The notes below the pieces were generated by a model. That model was not told where the DNA came from and searched no databases. It saw only the letters and a list, made by a program, of their open reading frames with translations. Shown in pieces: positions 13,092 through 25,239 of a stretch of DNA of 64,000 nt. Both the position numbers and the translations under genes were made by a program. The stretch spans positions 818,224,396-818,288,395 of the forward strand of contig NC_081414.1 in assembly GCF_030272615.1 (NCBI RefSeq). The letters are read 5' to 3'. The DNA comes from Cryptomeria japonica. Its lineage: Eukaryota > Streptophyta > Pinopsida > Cupressales > Cupressaceae. The first letter of the stretch is position 1, and every line of letters starts with the position of its first letter.

Positions 13092-15077
13092 GTTGGGACC
13101 TTTTCCTATATGTACTTGGGCATTCCTTTCTTTTTGGGACTGGATAAGACCTCCTTTTGGGATAAAGTAGTCCATTCTATAACCTCCAAAATCTCCTCCT
13201 CGAATCATAAGTGGCTAACAATGGCTGGTAAGATCCTTCTAATCAAATCAGTTTTGAGTGCCATTCCTACATATTTGATGTCTATCTTGTAGGCTCCTTC
13301 TCAAGTCATTAAGAAGATTAAGGTTTCCTTCAGGACCTTCCTTCGGAATGACAACTTAGGAGGATAAAAGAAGATCCCTCTTCTTGCTTGGGATAAAAAA
13401 TTTCATCCCAAGGAGCTGGGGGGTGCGGGTATCCGTGACCTAGTTATTCAGAATAAAGCATTGGGGGAAAAATTGATTTGGAAGTTATATGCAGACCCTC
13501 GAAGTAAATGGGATTCCATCATGCTCACCAAGAATTTAAGGGGAGCATCCAGAGAAAGGATTTTTACTGCAACATCCCTTCCGAAGGGTTCTGCGTTTTG
13601 GAATTTTTTGATTTCTTGTAGGGAGGTGGTCTTACCACATTTATCTTAGGTTGTTCATAATGGGAAAAAGGCCTATTTTTGGGATGAAGTTTGGAATGAG
13701 CATCCTGCTCTCTCAGCTATTCGTGACTAGTCCCCTTTGTCGAATATTCTATCAGATCTTTGGGGGCCTTTTGTTGCAGATTATTTTAACATTGTCACCT
13801 CAGGTCCATGTTTAGTGGCTAAATGGAAGGATATCCCTCCCCTATCTACTAATAATGATATTATTTTAGCTTTTGTAGAAGAACTTCGTAAAAGACCTTT
13901 AGTTTTCCATATCAAGGAAGACTCTTTGGTTTGGGTTAAAAATGTTGCAAGCTCCTATTCGGTAAAAGAGGGGTACAATTCTTTGGTTCAGGCCCCTTTG
14001 CCATCTTGTTGGACTACTAAGCTTTTCTGGCATCCTGCTTGTCTTCCAAAGGTACGGGCTTTTGCTTGGTTGGCAGTCCAAGATAAAGTCCTTACTAGAA
14101 TGCGATTGGATAGGCTTGGGATTACAACAGTTTTTCCTTGTGTTTTTTGTGGTTATTGTATGGAATCGATGGATCACCTTTTCCTGCTATGTCCTTTTGC
14201 CTCTAAGTGTTGGTATTGCCTGTTTGATATGTTAGGATGGTCTTCTGCTCTTTGTTCAAATCTACTTTCACAATTTATGTCCTAGCCCTTGTTGTTTCCC
14301 TCTTCGTTCTATTCATCTCTTTGGGTTGTCGCTCCATCTCTGCTGATTTGGAATCTTTGGCTTGAAAGGAATTCAAGAATCTTCGAACATAAATCTGCAA
14401 CTTTGGCAGACATAATTGGTAAAATTCAAGCTTCCATTAGTGAAGTGGTGCTTGCTTTCACTCATAGAAATTTAGATCATCTCAGGTCGTTTTCTCATTG
14501 GGATAATTGGGTTACTTGGCGATGGTCTTCACTTTATTTGATGCCTTCTCATCGGGTTATAACAGATGGATTTTCTTTGCTTCTTAAGCACAAGATGGCT
14601 AAATGGAGTCCTCCTCCTTTCCCTTCATTCAAATTTCAGTTTGATGGGGCCTCTAAGGGCAATCTGAGGAGGTCTGGGATTGGGGTAATTATTTTTTATC
14701 ACTCTTCAAAGATCATCAAAGCAATGGGTAAATATATTGGTCATGGCACTAATAATGTGGCTGAGTTTCAGGCTTTATCCTTTGGACTTGATCTTGTTCT
14801 TTCTTTAAACATTAAGGATATTTTTATTGAAGATGATTCAATGTTGGTCTTTTAGGCAGTTGCTAGCAAAAAGTGTCTCTCTTGGCACTTGCAGTATTTT
14901 TTAGAGCACATTCTCCTTCAACTAAATGGTTTTTCCACTTTCTCTATTTCTCACTATTTTAGAGAAATTAATGTTTTTGCGGATTTTCTTGCAAACAAGG
15001 CTGTTGTTGAGGGTGTTGATCATATTGAACTTGCCCCTTCATACTTTCCTATCTCTTGCATGAAACTTCTCTCTTAA
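13092..15077 (+). pseudogene. LINE ORF2, carboxy-terminal part: end of RT, zinc-binding region, RNase H
   Basis: The fragment opens with the LGIPFF block found after the RT palm in plant LINEs, then LIKSVLSAIPTYLMS. A zinc-binding region (CVFCGYCMESMDHLFLLC) lies around 14137-14190, and an RNase H domain starts with FQFDGASKGN at 14635 and continues AEFQAL at 14761. All of it is in one frame to the terminal TAA at 15075, broken by six nonsense codons (TAG at 13290, 13647, 13728, 14283, 14853; TAA at 13365) and no frameshift. The third RNase H acidic block reads EDDS where GDS is usual. It is not functional. Confidence 0.85.
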
Positions 15078-16844
15078 CAGACCTTCCATTCAGAAACTTC
15101 CTTCATTCCCTATTCTTGGTGTGGTTGTTCTTTCGTAAGTGCCTATAATGAGGGTGTTGGCCTTCGGGGCAATATCTTTGCTATTGACATTTATTAGGAG
15201 AATCTCCTCATTAAGGAGAGAGTTTGTTGTGGTTTCTATTTTTTGGATTTGCCTTTTGTTCTATTGACCTCTCCCATCTCCTTGCTTTGTGGGGTGTTCT
15301 ACTTCCTTTTATGGTTATAAGGGGGATGATGTCTTACCTTATGACAGCATTTATGTTATAGTTATTTCTAGTAGTAGCTCCTTATTTAGTATGGAGGATG
15401 GAGGGGCAATTTATGCTCGATGAACACTTATTTGACAGTTAATGGGATTTGGGTTGATTATCATGTTTTGTTCTATGGCTGCTTTTTTGAATATTATGGA
15501 TACCTTTGTTGATGGATATCTTCATTCTTCTTTTGTTAGTTCAGAGATTGTCTTTGGTCTTTCTTTATTTTTCAGCTTTGTGCCAAGTTGTTTTGGTAAC
15601 TTATAAGAGTGAGATCGTATGGGTTCTTGTGTAATTATTTTCCTATATGGTCAAAAGTGGGATACCTTATGATCAGCTGGCAGTTTTGGTATTTATTGGG
15701 TTTCTTGCTTGGCATTGACTTGTCCCATGAAGCTTCATGTTGGGATTACGGGATTATCATCACGGTAGATGGATACCTTGGTTTCCTTTGGACATCTTGG
15801 GGACTGCTTTGGTACCGGATCTTCTATGTTAATCATTAATTTTCATGGTTGGATTTTGTTAAAAAACATTGAGTCTGATATTCTGCTTTTTTGGTAATCA
15901 TTTCTCTTTGTGGTTAGATGTGGGTAACTTTGCCATGAGCTTTCATTTCACATTAAGTAGAGTTGATCCTTCCGTTGAATCATTTCACTCCATGGGTACC
16001 TTATTGTTTAGGAAGTTTCTTTAATGATTGGGTCTGTTGTAAAGATATGAGGGAATTTTCATCTTTTGGTATGAGGTCTCTTGCTCGACATTTTCTCTTA
16101 TAATGATAAGATAATCGTACATCAGTTATCCTTTTCTGTGTCATATTACGGATGGTGTGCAAGTATGGCATTCATTCTTTTTTGTTTTTTCTTTCTATTA
16201 CACAATGCTCTGCATGTTTTCAAGATTTCTTGGCAAAATTGGTGGTTGGTGGCTTTTTCTGAGGAACTGGAAAGTGCAGTTTATTTGGTGGTGGAGATGG
16301 CTCCTTATCTTGTTGTTGTTGTTATGGCTTTTGCTTTGGACTATTTTATGGATTGGCCTCACCGCGATTCCTGAGGGTTTTCTCCATCCTTCTCTACTTA
16401 TTATATGGATGGGCATATGTTTTCTAACCATTTTTGTGTTGTCAAGACTGCTTTTACTTGGTTCCCTTCTGGCTATGTGTTTTGTTCTCTGCAGGGCCTT
16501 GGATTCATGTGGTGCATAGACAGTTTGGTTTCTTTGGGGTGATGGCATTGATTTTGTTTAGGACATGGTGGCTTCATTTTGGGATGCTATCTTCTTTACT
16601 GATTCCTACAAGCTTTTTTCAAGCTTCCTTTATATCTAATGCAATTGATGATGTAATCAGGGGTTGTATTTGGGTTTCCTATGGGGTTTTGTAATGGGTA
16701 GATAGGATTTTGTTTTCTTGAGCAATACTGAAGGGTTTTCTTACTGGTTCTTTCCCTTCAGTGCTCATTGAACCAGACACCAAGTAAAAACATAAAGATT
16801 TAATATAATTTCAGTGGTTCATCCACTTTTATCAAAAAAAAAAA
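15078..16844 (+). mobile_element. LINE 3' UTR and A-tail
   Basis: A T-rich stretch of about 1.75 kb with no conserved protein. It holds several short open frames of hydrophobic composition that I take as chance products of T-rich sequence. It ends in an A-run directly before the second 13-bp target duplication. Confidence 0.7.
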
Positions 16845-16857
16845 ATAATGCCATTCA
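16845..16857. repeat. Right target-site duplication of the LINE
   Basis: Exact copy of 1951-1963. Confidence 0.85.
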
Positions 16858-18028
16858 TATATCAAAATAAAAAGGAACCAAATGAACACATACACCGTAC
16901 AACACAAAAATTGATATCGGAGTTCACCCCTGATGGGCTACATCTATGGGTCTGCTTCAAATGCAAGACCCTTCTTAATAAATAATCGGTGAAAAATACA
17001 TAAGGTTCACATCAATTACACCCTGTCATCAAGGCATACAAAAACAAATGATACATATGACCACATAGGGTCCAAGAGATACATGGACGATCCAAGAAGA
17101 AGAAAGAGGATCCATTTGAAACATAATATAGAGTAAATACAAGAGAACAATTGGAGCACCAATGAAACTAAATCCTCGCATTCCATCATAAGTGTCATAT
17201 GATCTAACATGAATATCAGGTACTCACAAAAAGCATAAACAACTAGATATGACTCCCACAATAGTGCTCCAAGCAAAAGCAACACAAACTATACACTAGT
17301 GAACATAAGGGAAGAGTGTCATCACATAGCTTGGTATGATTACCCTAGAAGGCCTCCATAGGTCCCAACCCCCATCCACTAGGTTACCCTAGTAACCTCT
17401 CCCGATCCTCTAGCCCCATCCAAGTCTCATGTGGACCCAAACAATCCTTTTGTGAGGACAAGGTTGTTGGTTTGCCATTCCACGCCTTCTCACTGCATCC
17501 TGAGTCTGTACTAGCACTCAACCCATGTGTGGGGAACGATCATTTTGCTTATCATTTCATCTACCAAACCCCCTAATAAATTATTAAGTTATCACTTTCT
17601 TAGACAAACTTTTGATTGGTTATCCTGCTTACCACTTGGGTGCGGCCCCCACTCGAAAGTCACTCTCTCATATGACACTTAACCACAAATCAGATGAACT
17701 CACAAAGACAAGGTATACACAAGAAATGGTATACGGAGTTCAAAGCAATACAAAACCACTTGGCCAAACAAGCCCTTGTACATAGATAATGAACTGACGA
17801 CTTCCTGACTAGAGACATCACTAGTTACGAATCAACCACATGAAAACAATCAATACTCGAAATCAAGGACTTGCAATTTTCGAAAGCAAATGTGAATACG
17901 GTAAATGAAAATACACATCTTTGCTACTCTAATGTGATGTTACTTTTTTCATTTCGTTAAAATACAAATTGGGCAAAGTTTTCTAATCAATCTAAATTTT
18001 CAAAATACATCATTAGAAAAATCATCAT

Positions 18029-18032
<4 letters not shown>

Positions 18033-18066
<34 letters not shown>
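18033..18066. repeat. TA microsatellite
   Basis: An uninterrupted TA run in the large LTR. It lies where this LTR lacks several hundred bases found in the solo copy. Confidence 0.9.
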
Positions 18067-18071
<5 letters not shown>

Positions 18072-18141
18072 TAAAAATTAACATTAAAAAAAACTTTTTA
18101 AAACAAAATAAAATTAAACTTTATATTTTATTTTTATTTTT

Positions 18142-18350
18142 TTGAAAATAGCTCACCCACATGGGCTCCCTTACCAATGGGAAGGGAGGTTGTTGTGGGG
18201 ACCATGTCATGGTCTCCCAACAACCTTGGTTGTTGGAGGCCACGACATGCCCTCCACAGTCGAGGCCTCTCCCCATGGCCTGGGGAAGCTACGGTTCCCC
18301 CAATCATGGGTCAAGGGCCATGGCTTGCTAAACCCCCCCCCTCCCCAATA
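18142..18350. other. GC-rich palindromic island in the large LTR
   Basis: A GC-rich block in AT-rich surroundings, with the inverted repeat GGGACCATG-TCATGGTCTCC and others. It corresponds to 30325-30512 in the solo LTR. The open frame across it is not a gene. Confidence 0.6.
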
Positions 18351-18418
18351 TAAATAATTTTTTGCATTTGTTTTTTTTTAATTTAAAACAAACCCCCATC
18401 CACTGTGTATAATCTCAG

Positions 18419-19599
18419 TGTTACTACTTATTATAGTTTCCATTATTTTTATATCCAAAGTCATTCTAAATACTCTAGTCGGTTACTACTACCGAAACAT
18501 TCAGTCAGTATGCACAGAACAGTCGGTTATAGAAGTAAGTAGTCACAGAGCCTAGTATTCACCGAGCTGTCTACCGAGTAACATTCCATGTCTACCAAGC
18601 AGAAATAATGATACACCAAGTTGATATACACCAAGTGAAATGTGTTACTAGATTCATTGAATCTAGACACACATGGGAAAACGTGTTACAAGATCGAGGA
18701 ACATAGAATCATTATCACATTGGAAATTGCACTTAAAGATTGTGTATGATTTTGAGGTCATCTAACCAATGAAGTATTTTGTATAATTATTCATTCGATA
18801 AATCATGTTTGTAAAATCGAAGCAATGAACCTGATCACCGACATAAGAGATCTATTTATACAACGTGGATTGAGATCAGATAGAGACATATAGAGGTATA
18901 TGAAGCAAGACATGTGTGATACATAAGAAAGCACTAAGTGTTATGACTGTTACAAAGACATAGAGGTCACCGAGAAGGATTTCAAAGAATAGTCAAAGAA
19001 CAGAGTAAACAGAAGGGTTTACCAAGTTAATCTATGGGTTACCAAGGTATGCTACAAGCAAGGTAATCTCATTTTGAGCACATAGAATCTACTATAACAT
19101 TCCAGATGTAAAGTTGCAGATATTTGTAAAGATTTTATTGTAATATTTTGAAGTTGTAAGAGAAACCTTTAATAGGGTAAAAGACTCTAAAAAAGTCTAT
19201 AAATTGTATCGCCTTTAACCAGGTGCAGCATTTAGAATAAGTGTTGTAAAATCCTTTAGCAAGGTAGATCTAACGATCTTGATACTCCTAACAGGGTAAG
19301 CTATCAGAAATAGCTGAACATGTAGCTCTAACCAAGCAACCTTTATTATTGCAGTAGTGAAGTTGTGGGTGCCATCCCCACCGCAGTTTTTCTCTCTAAC
19401 CAAGAGTTTTTGTGTAACCAAAATATATGTGTTATGGAATGAATCATGTATGATTGTTATTTATTTGTTTTAGCTTTATGTTATGTTACAGCAGTTTGTG
19501 GTTTATGCATAATAGTGAAGATATTGTTGATAAAAGGATTTGAAGTACTGATTCACCCCTCCCCTCTCAGTACATTAGCTTTCCATATTGGGCCTAACA
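18419..19599 (+). repeat. Element C 5' LTR (1181 bp)
   Basis: TG...CA ends, aligned over its length with 25240-26405 with scattered differences. A 13-base or so segment near 18620 ('ttgatatacaccaag') is present here and missing in the other LTR. Confidence 0.88.
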
Positions 19600-19601
19600 A
19601 T

Positions 19602-19613
19602 TGGTATCAGAGC
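19602..19613 (+). other. Primer-binding site of element C
   Basis: TGGTATCAGAGC two bases after the LTR; complement of initiator-methionine tRNA. Confidence 0.88.
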
Positions 19614-19660
19614 TTGAATCTTGAAAAAAGGTTTAACAACCTAAGAGAAAGATCTTATCA

Positions 19661-20915
19661 ATGGAAGGCTATAAACAATCTTGGAGAATTGTGTATCTAC
19701 AAGAAGAGTTGGATCATGCTAATCAAGTGATTGCAGACATGCAAAGACAAATGCAAAAATCATTGAAAGTTAGAAGGAGATTATCTGATGATTTGTAGGA
19801 CTCTCAAGAGTTAGTGGAACAAATTGAAATATCATCTGAGAACAGTATATCTGAAGAGACTGAAGAGATGATTGAAGAACTAAAGGAGAAGAACAAAGCA
19901 CTGACTGATTAGCTAAAAGCAATGAAAAGAGGACATGAACATTTCAGCACACAGATGACTGAGAATCTTGATGCATTAAGGTAAGAGATCTAGAAAGAGA
20001 AAAACAACAGCTTGAAGCATTAGTATCTGAAAAGAATGATGAAATCACAAGATTGACTGGGATTCAACAAAATCTGTCAGATCAATTGGGCTATGCACAT
20101 CATGAAGCAAATCTGAAAGATGATGAGAATCAAGCATTGAAACTTGAAGTATCAAGGTTGACCAATGAACTTGAAACAGAAAAGAAATCTAAGGAAACAC
20201 TGAAAAAGAGTTATGAAGCAGCAAAGATGTTGGATGAGAAACTGAATACAAGAAGACCCAACAAAGAAGCAGGACTCGGTTACAAAGGAAAAGACTCTAC
20301 TGAGAAGGGAATTCATATAACCAAGAGAGGAGAATCATCAAAGCAAGTTGGAAATAAGAATAATATCAAAGGAAAGAAGCCTATTTGCAACTACTATGGA
20401 AAACAAGGTCACACTGCTAACATGTGCCAGATCAGAAAAGGAAAGCAACCAAATGTCACTAGGTCTAATGGTTATTGTCACAATTGCAACAAATATGGTC
20501 ACACATCTAACCAATGTAGGACAAAGTCTACTAGAAATTATAAGAAGGCAAAATTCAAAGGGTTTTGTAAAAACTGCAATAGATATGGACATAGTACCGA
20601 GGAGTGTTGATTTAAGCAGAAAAACTATATGTGGTCTACACACCGAGCAAATACTAGAGACTACCGAACTCACACAGATCCTTACCGACAATATTATGCA
20701 GTACCATGGGATTACAATACAAGGATATGGTGTGAATGTTGTGGAAGATATGGACATATAAGTGCCAACTACTTTATAAGGTTTAGAATGAACAACCGAA
20801 GATCACGGAAAAATCCTGGTATGGCATGTTTTCATTGTCACAAAGTTGGACACTTGGCTAGAGATTGCAGAGATCAACCTAGAGGAGACACTGAGGAAAT
20901 AAAAGGAAAATTATA
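19661..20915 (+). pseudogene. Element C gag-like gene with coiled coil and five zinc-knuckle repeats
   Basis: The likely start is the ATG at 19661. The first ~130 codons are rich in Glu, Lys, Leu and Gln and look like a coiled coil. The frame carries TAG codons near 19796 and 19910, then changes frame before 20053. From about 20386 there are five CCHC-type motifs: the first (CNYYGKQGH) has Tyr for the second Cys, the second (CHNCNKYGH...C), third (CKNCNRYGH...C) and fifth (CFHCHKVGH...C) are complete, and the fourth (CECCGRYGH) lacks the last Cys. A TGA at 20608 separates motifs three and four. Such proteins package element RNA. Five knuckles is more than the one or two usual in gag. Confidence 0.72.
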
Positions 20916-20935
20916 GATGATTTGGAAAAAGAAGG

Positions 20936-21506
20936 AAATTGTGTCAAATGAAGAAAGCACCTTACCTACCGAGTTAGGTGCACCTATTCCAAATTAATCG
21001 GTAAAGGTATGAAGGGACTGCATTATCTCAAAGGTCAAATCTTAATAGTTCCTATTTCATTTTGTACTTAATTCAAAATCTGCATAATTAAAGATGCATT
21101 AGAAAATTTGAAATTTTATCAAATTCGTTTGGAAGCCTATCAAGGCAGTAAATGCAGGAAGTCTGGCTACTCAGTAAAAGCATAAAAAAGGGAAGTAGTG
21201 GTATCGAGTGCATTTAATATTTTCTAACCTAACTGCACGAAGCCCGATGAGGTATAATGAATACTTAAAGCTATTGCGCGGTCATTTTTCACTCACCAAG
21301 TTTTCAAGAAAGCAGAGCAAAGCGAATCAAAGGCGATAAAACTTCCTCTGAAGAAAATTCAAAGGTATTTACATCAATCACAATGCATTATCAAGATAGT
21401 TTACCGATCATATCAAGTTGTTATTATTTGCTAAGTAGAAAGCGTCTATCATTTGAAAGTCTTCAAACCCTAAGGATCTTTTGTTAGTATTTATCTGAAA
21501 TATACA
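20936..21506 (+). other. Spacer between the two genes of element C
   Basis: No protein is visible. It is where pol would be expected in an autonomous relative, but only about 570 bases separate the genes. The last 250 bases may be a transcribed leader for the second gene; I see no firm promoter. Confidence 0.4.
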
Positions 21507-24500
21507 ATGGCACCTAAGATCCAGAATCTCATTGTTGTTGAGAACATCGAAAAGCCCTCACTGAAATACTCTTTAACTCCCAAAATTTCATTTGAACCAG
21601 ATGACAAAACTACATTTTCACTCATTCGAGATAGAGTTTTATTAGTGAGGATGTGAGATTCTTCACTAAATGTCGAGTTGAAGAACTAGGTCATGTTGAA
21701 ATCAAAGACACATATGATGAATTGTGTATTGATGGTAAAATGGATAGCAAATATGAACACATCAAAATCAAGGGATTGACCGAAGCCCTAACCTATCCCT
21801 GTGTCTTCAAACCCTAATGGGTCAATTTTGTTCTGACCAGAGTTCATGATGACGTCATGTGGCTAGAGGAGCAACCATTTAAGATCACCAAGGAAATCAT
21901 TCATTTGATCACCGGTTACCCTATTTATGATCATGCCCGAGCTCAAAAAATGATATCACAGAAGGAATTGATCAGTTTAACCGGAGTAGAATCTGATTGC
22001 AGGGGACTAAAATTGAACAATGTCACTGATGCAGAGCTAAAGTTTGCCATTAGAGTAATAGGTTATTGTTTCTTCCAATCAGCAAGGGAAAACAATGTAC
22101 CCTATGCAGTAGTCGACTTAGCATATAAAATTGTGAAGAAAGGCATGAAAATTGATTTATGTGAGGTATTGTTGAAAAACCTGCTTGAGAATCTCAATAC
22201 CATAAGGAAGCCAAAGAAGAACAATCGGCTAATACACTAAAATTTGGATCACTTCTGGTATGCATGTTTTTCTATTTTGAAAAATTCTTGCCATCGGTCA
22301 GTAAAGTTGTTTGGGAACTACACCGACCAATCACCCATCAAATCAATGACTTCATCAAGAAGCTAGGTGATAATTTTAATGATATTATGGATGATTATTT
22401 CAGCAAGTTTCGGGAGAAGATGCATAACAGATATAGAATTCCACCCAAGTTAGTGGAGAAATACAAGGATGACATATGTTTTTAATTGGACACTGATTAC
22501 TGCTATGTTAATGCTTTGGAACCGAGAACTCAATATTTTCCACCTATGGGTTATTAGATTGATTTTGACATCACACAACAGCAGATAGATGCTTTTCTTA
22601 CATTTCCAAGGCATGCTACCGAGCTGAGGTATGGAACATGTGAAGAAGTGAAGGAAAAAGTAAAATTAAGCATTGTAGAACCCGAAGCTACAAGGAAGGC
22701 AACAAAAATGATCAAGGCATTAATAGAGAAATTTGGAGAAGGTTCTTCCTCCACACCTGTCAAGGGCACTATAGCCATTACCAAAGAGGAATCTGAAGCC
22801 CAAGAGGCAGCTATAACACTGAGAACCGAATTGCCAAAAGGGAAAGTTTTGAAAAGAAAGAAATAGGATACATCCAAAGTGTCACCGACTCCTCCAGCAA
22901 AGCGACCAAACACAAGAGCATCTACAGCATCACCGAGTAAGAAACCAAAGAATGTTGCCACACCCAAGGTAACAAAAACTTACAAGAAATCTACTCAGAG
23001 GCTCATTTTGACTAAAGAGTCTAGTGATACTGAATCCGAAGACAAAAACAAATTTCAGATTGTCAAGAGTACAAAGGTAAATGTACATAGTGTTGAAAAT
23101 TTTTGTGCTAATCTAAAGCAATATGGTGGATTTGGATCATTCAGATATGTAAAATATAAATCCAGATCTGATGATGAAAAGAGACAAATAGAAGAAGTTG
23201 TCATCTACACACTATTGAAATTCCGACTGGTCCCATTGGAAGTATGTAAATCTCTTCCAAATGAATTATATTTGCATATTGACAATAGGTGGAAGTATGC
23301 AATGGACTTAGAGAAATAGATGAGAGAAAGAGGTTTGGTACATCTTTTCCCAGACATGTCGGTAGATGAGATCACCAAACATCTAAAAAACTGCCACACA
23401 AAATTCCTAGTCAAGCAAAGAGCCTTGAAATTGATGAATGGCCTTTACTTGGATGTAGAGAATGAGACCAAAGAAAAATGGCAGGAAATATTTTGAATCA
23501 AGAATGCTGGTGAGCAAGCTGAAGTTGAAATAGTTGATGTCACTGAGAAAGATCCTGATATTACCGAGCAAGACCCTGCTGACACCATACAAGTGGATGA
23601 AGATATAATGGATACCGAGGCACTTGAACAAGAAATGATAGAAGGGAATGCTTATGCCCAACTTGTATCTAGTGAATCAGTTTTGGAACAAGTCCAGCCC
23701 TATCCTCTGGTCAATCAACCTATTTCAACTGAGGCCCCTCAAGATATGGAACAAGGCACAGAAGGTCACAAGTCAATAGCAGGAGAAGGTACTTCTCAAG
23801 AATAGACCTCTCAAGCTCCCTCTAGCACTGAAAAATGTTACAACCAAGACACCAAGCTTAGAGACACCAAATGACACTACAGAGGCTAAAGAAACTGACC
23901 AAAGTGTTGCCTCTACCAAGCAACCTACCGCGGGTCAACAAGCCTCCCAAGCCATTGTTTTAGTCCAACCGATGGAAGGTAAAGAAAAGAAAATGAAAAA
24001 GCATAGTTTCAAATTAGATTTGTCAAAACCAATAGTGTTGCCCAATGTTGATATATCCAAATTAAAAGGGCAAGCACTCATTGAATTCAGTGAACTATGC
24101 AAAGCCAAAGCTGAACAGGAGAAGCAAATGGCTATTCAAAAGAAAAATAAAGTACTTCAGAAGGTGAAAGCACTCTTAACCAATATGCTACCTAAAGCAA
24201 CCGTGACAAAAGATGTCGCCATCCACATTCAACTGGATAAACTCCTAACCAAGATAGAGACATCTGGAGTAGATGCATCTGAATATTTGAGCAAGTTAAA
24301 GGACAAGGAGCTCACTGCTAAAATGATTGAAGAGGTACAGAAAGCTATTGCTATTGGCAAAGTTAAACTTGTCAAATTTATTGCTGAGTTGACCCCTCAA
24401 CTCAAGTACATTCTTTATTTATTTCAGAAACTCTGTACATTTTCTTTATTCATTAAAGATATCAAGAATAAAACTGAAGTGATTGAGAAAGAGATCACCG

Positions 24501-24843
24501 ATCTCTCAAATAAGTTGACCACTGAGCCAAATTCCATTTAGAATTTTTATACAAAGTTACAAAAGCTCATGGCTTAACAATTGGAACTCGGGAATGAAGA
24601 GCACAAGATAAGGATGGACATAATGACACTTCAAACATTATTCATTCCTCATCTTTCCTCTATCCAAGAACAGATCAACAAAGCTACCTCCCTATCCACT
24701 CAACAAGAGGGAAGCACCTTAGATGGACTCATTTCACTATTAGCTAACATTACAGCTCAGAATTCACTCATGGACAGTGTTAAGGATGCCCTCTCTGCCG
24801 CTCTCACTGATGCCCAAACAAAGTACAAATCCATCTTTGACTA
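21507..24843 (+). pseudogene. Element C second gene: long charged, coiled-coil protein of unknown function
   Basis: The ATG at 21507 opens MAPKIQNLIVVENIEKPS, followed by a region including WLEEQPFKITKEII (from 21857). A basic Ser/Thr/Lys/Pro-rich stretch (22879-23030) could be a nuclear-localisation-like segment. A folded-looking part follows (23070-23480), then an acidic linker (23510-23800) and a lysine-rich, probably helical tail (23972-24843). Frame changes occur early, near 22240 and near 23810, with several stops, so this copy is dead. The position downstream of gag is that of the extra 'envelope-like' gene in Sireviruses. I see no signal peptide or clear membrane segment and do not assign a function. 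Confidence 0.55.
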
Positions 24844-24883
24844 GTTGCCACCACCGAATGGTAACTAAGTTTTGATGTTTGTC

Positions 24884-24896
24884 AAAAAGGGGGAGT
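24884..24896 (+). other. First polypurine tract-like motif of element C
   Basis: CAAAAAGGGGGAG shortly after the end of the second gene. Sirevirus-type elements commonly have more than one such tract. Confidence 0.5.
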
Positions 24897-25228
24897 GAGT
24901 ATCATATCAAAGTATAGAGGGGAATGTAGTATACATGGGGAGTATACCGAGCAAAACAGAGCATATGCACAATTAATTTTGACAAGAAGAGCAGTGAACC
25001 GACCAGTACACCGAGCAGTGATCATCAAACAGAACCAAGTACAGAATATTGATCATCGAGCATGAAAACTCAAAGTTTTGTACAGTATATTGATAAGGGG
25101 AGTATATCTGAATATACTATTTCATTGACAAAAGTATATGCTGTCAGTTTTGTCAAAATTTTGTAAATATATAGATTTTTGAGTTATGACTTTGAAAGTA
25201 GTTTTGTCAAACATCTCAACTAATGTCA

Positions 25229-25239
25229 AAAGGGGAGAT
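25229..25239 (+). other. Polypurine tract of element C
   Basis: AAAGGGGAGAT immediately precedes the right LTR start at 25240. The stretch between the two tracts (24897-25228) holds no gene. Confidence 0.75.

Larger units (their letters stand above)
1964..16844 (+). mobile_element. L1-type LINE, interrupted by gypsy element A and internally deleted
   Basis: The element runs from the left 13-bp target duplication to an A-tail at about 16834-16844, with the second duplication following. What remains of ORF2 is the amino-terminal endonuclease part (2001-2528) and the carboxy-terminal part from the end of the RT domain through an RNase H domain (13092-15077), then a long 3' UTR. Gypsy element A lies in between, and the RT catalytic core is missing. 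The RNase H domain is a feature of many plant L1-type elements. Confidence 0.85.
16858..18418 (-). repeat. Large LTR, part 2 of 3
   Basis: Reverse-complement matches to the solo LTR are clear: the block 'ggagttcacccctgatgggctacat' equals the region near 32310-32340, the block at 17010-17080 equals 32170-32260, and the GC island at 18142-18350 equals 30325-30512. About 0.6-0.8 kb present in the solo LTR is absent around the TA microsatellite at 18033-18066. It has no gene. Confidence 0.8.

Noticed and set aside
15609-16694. Hydrophobic, membrane-like short frames
   Set aside because: They lie in the T-rich 3' UTR of the LINE, overlap in different frames, and show no conserved motif.
22554-22967. 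Minus-strand frame of 137 codons, hydrophobic
   Set aside because: It is the antisense of the basic region of the second gene in element C.
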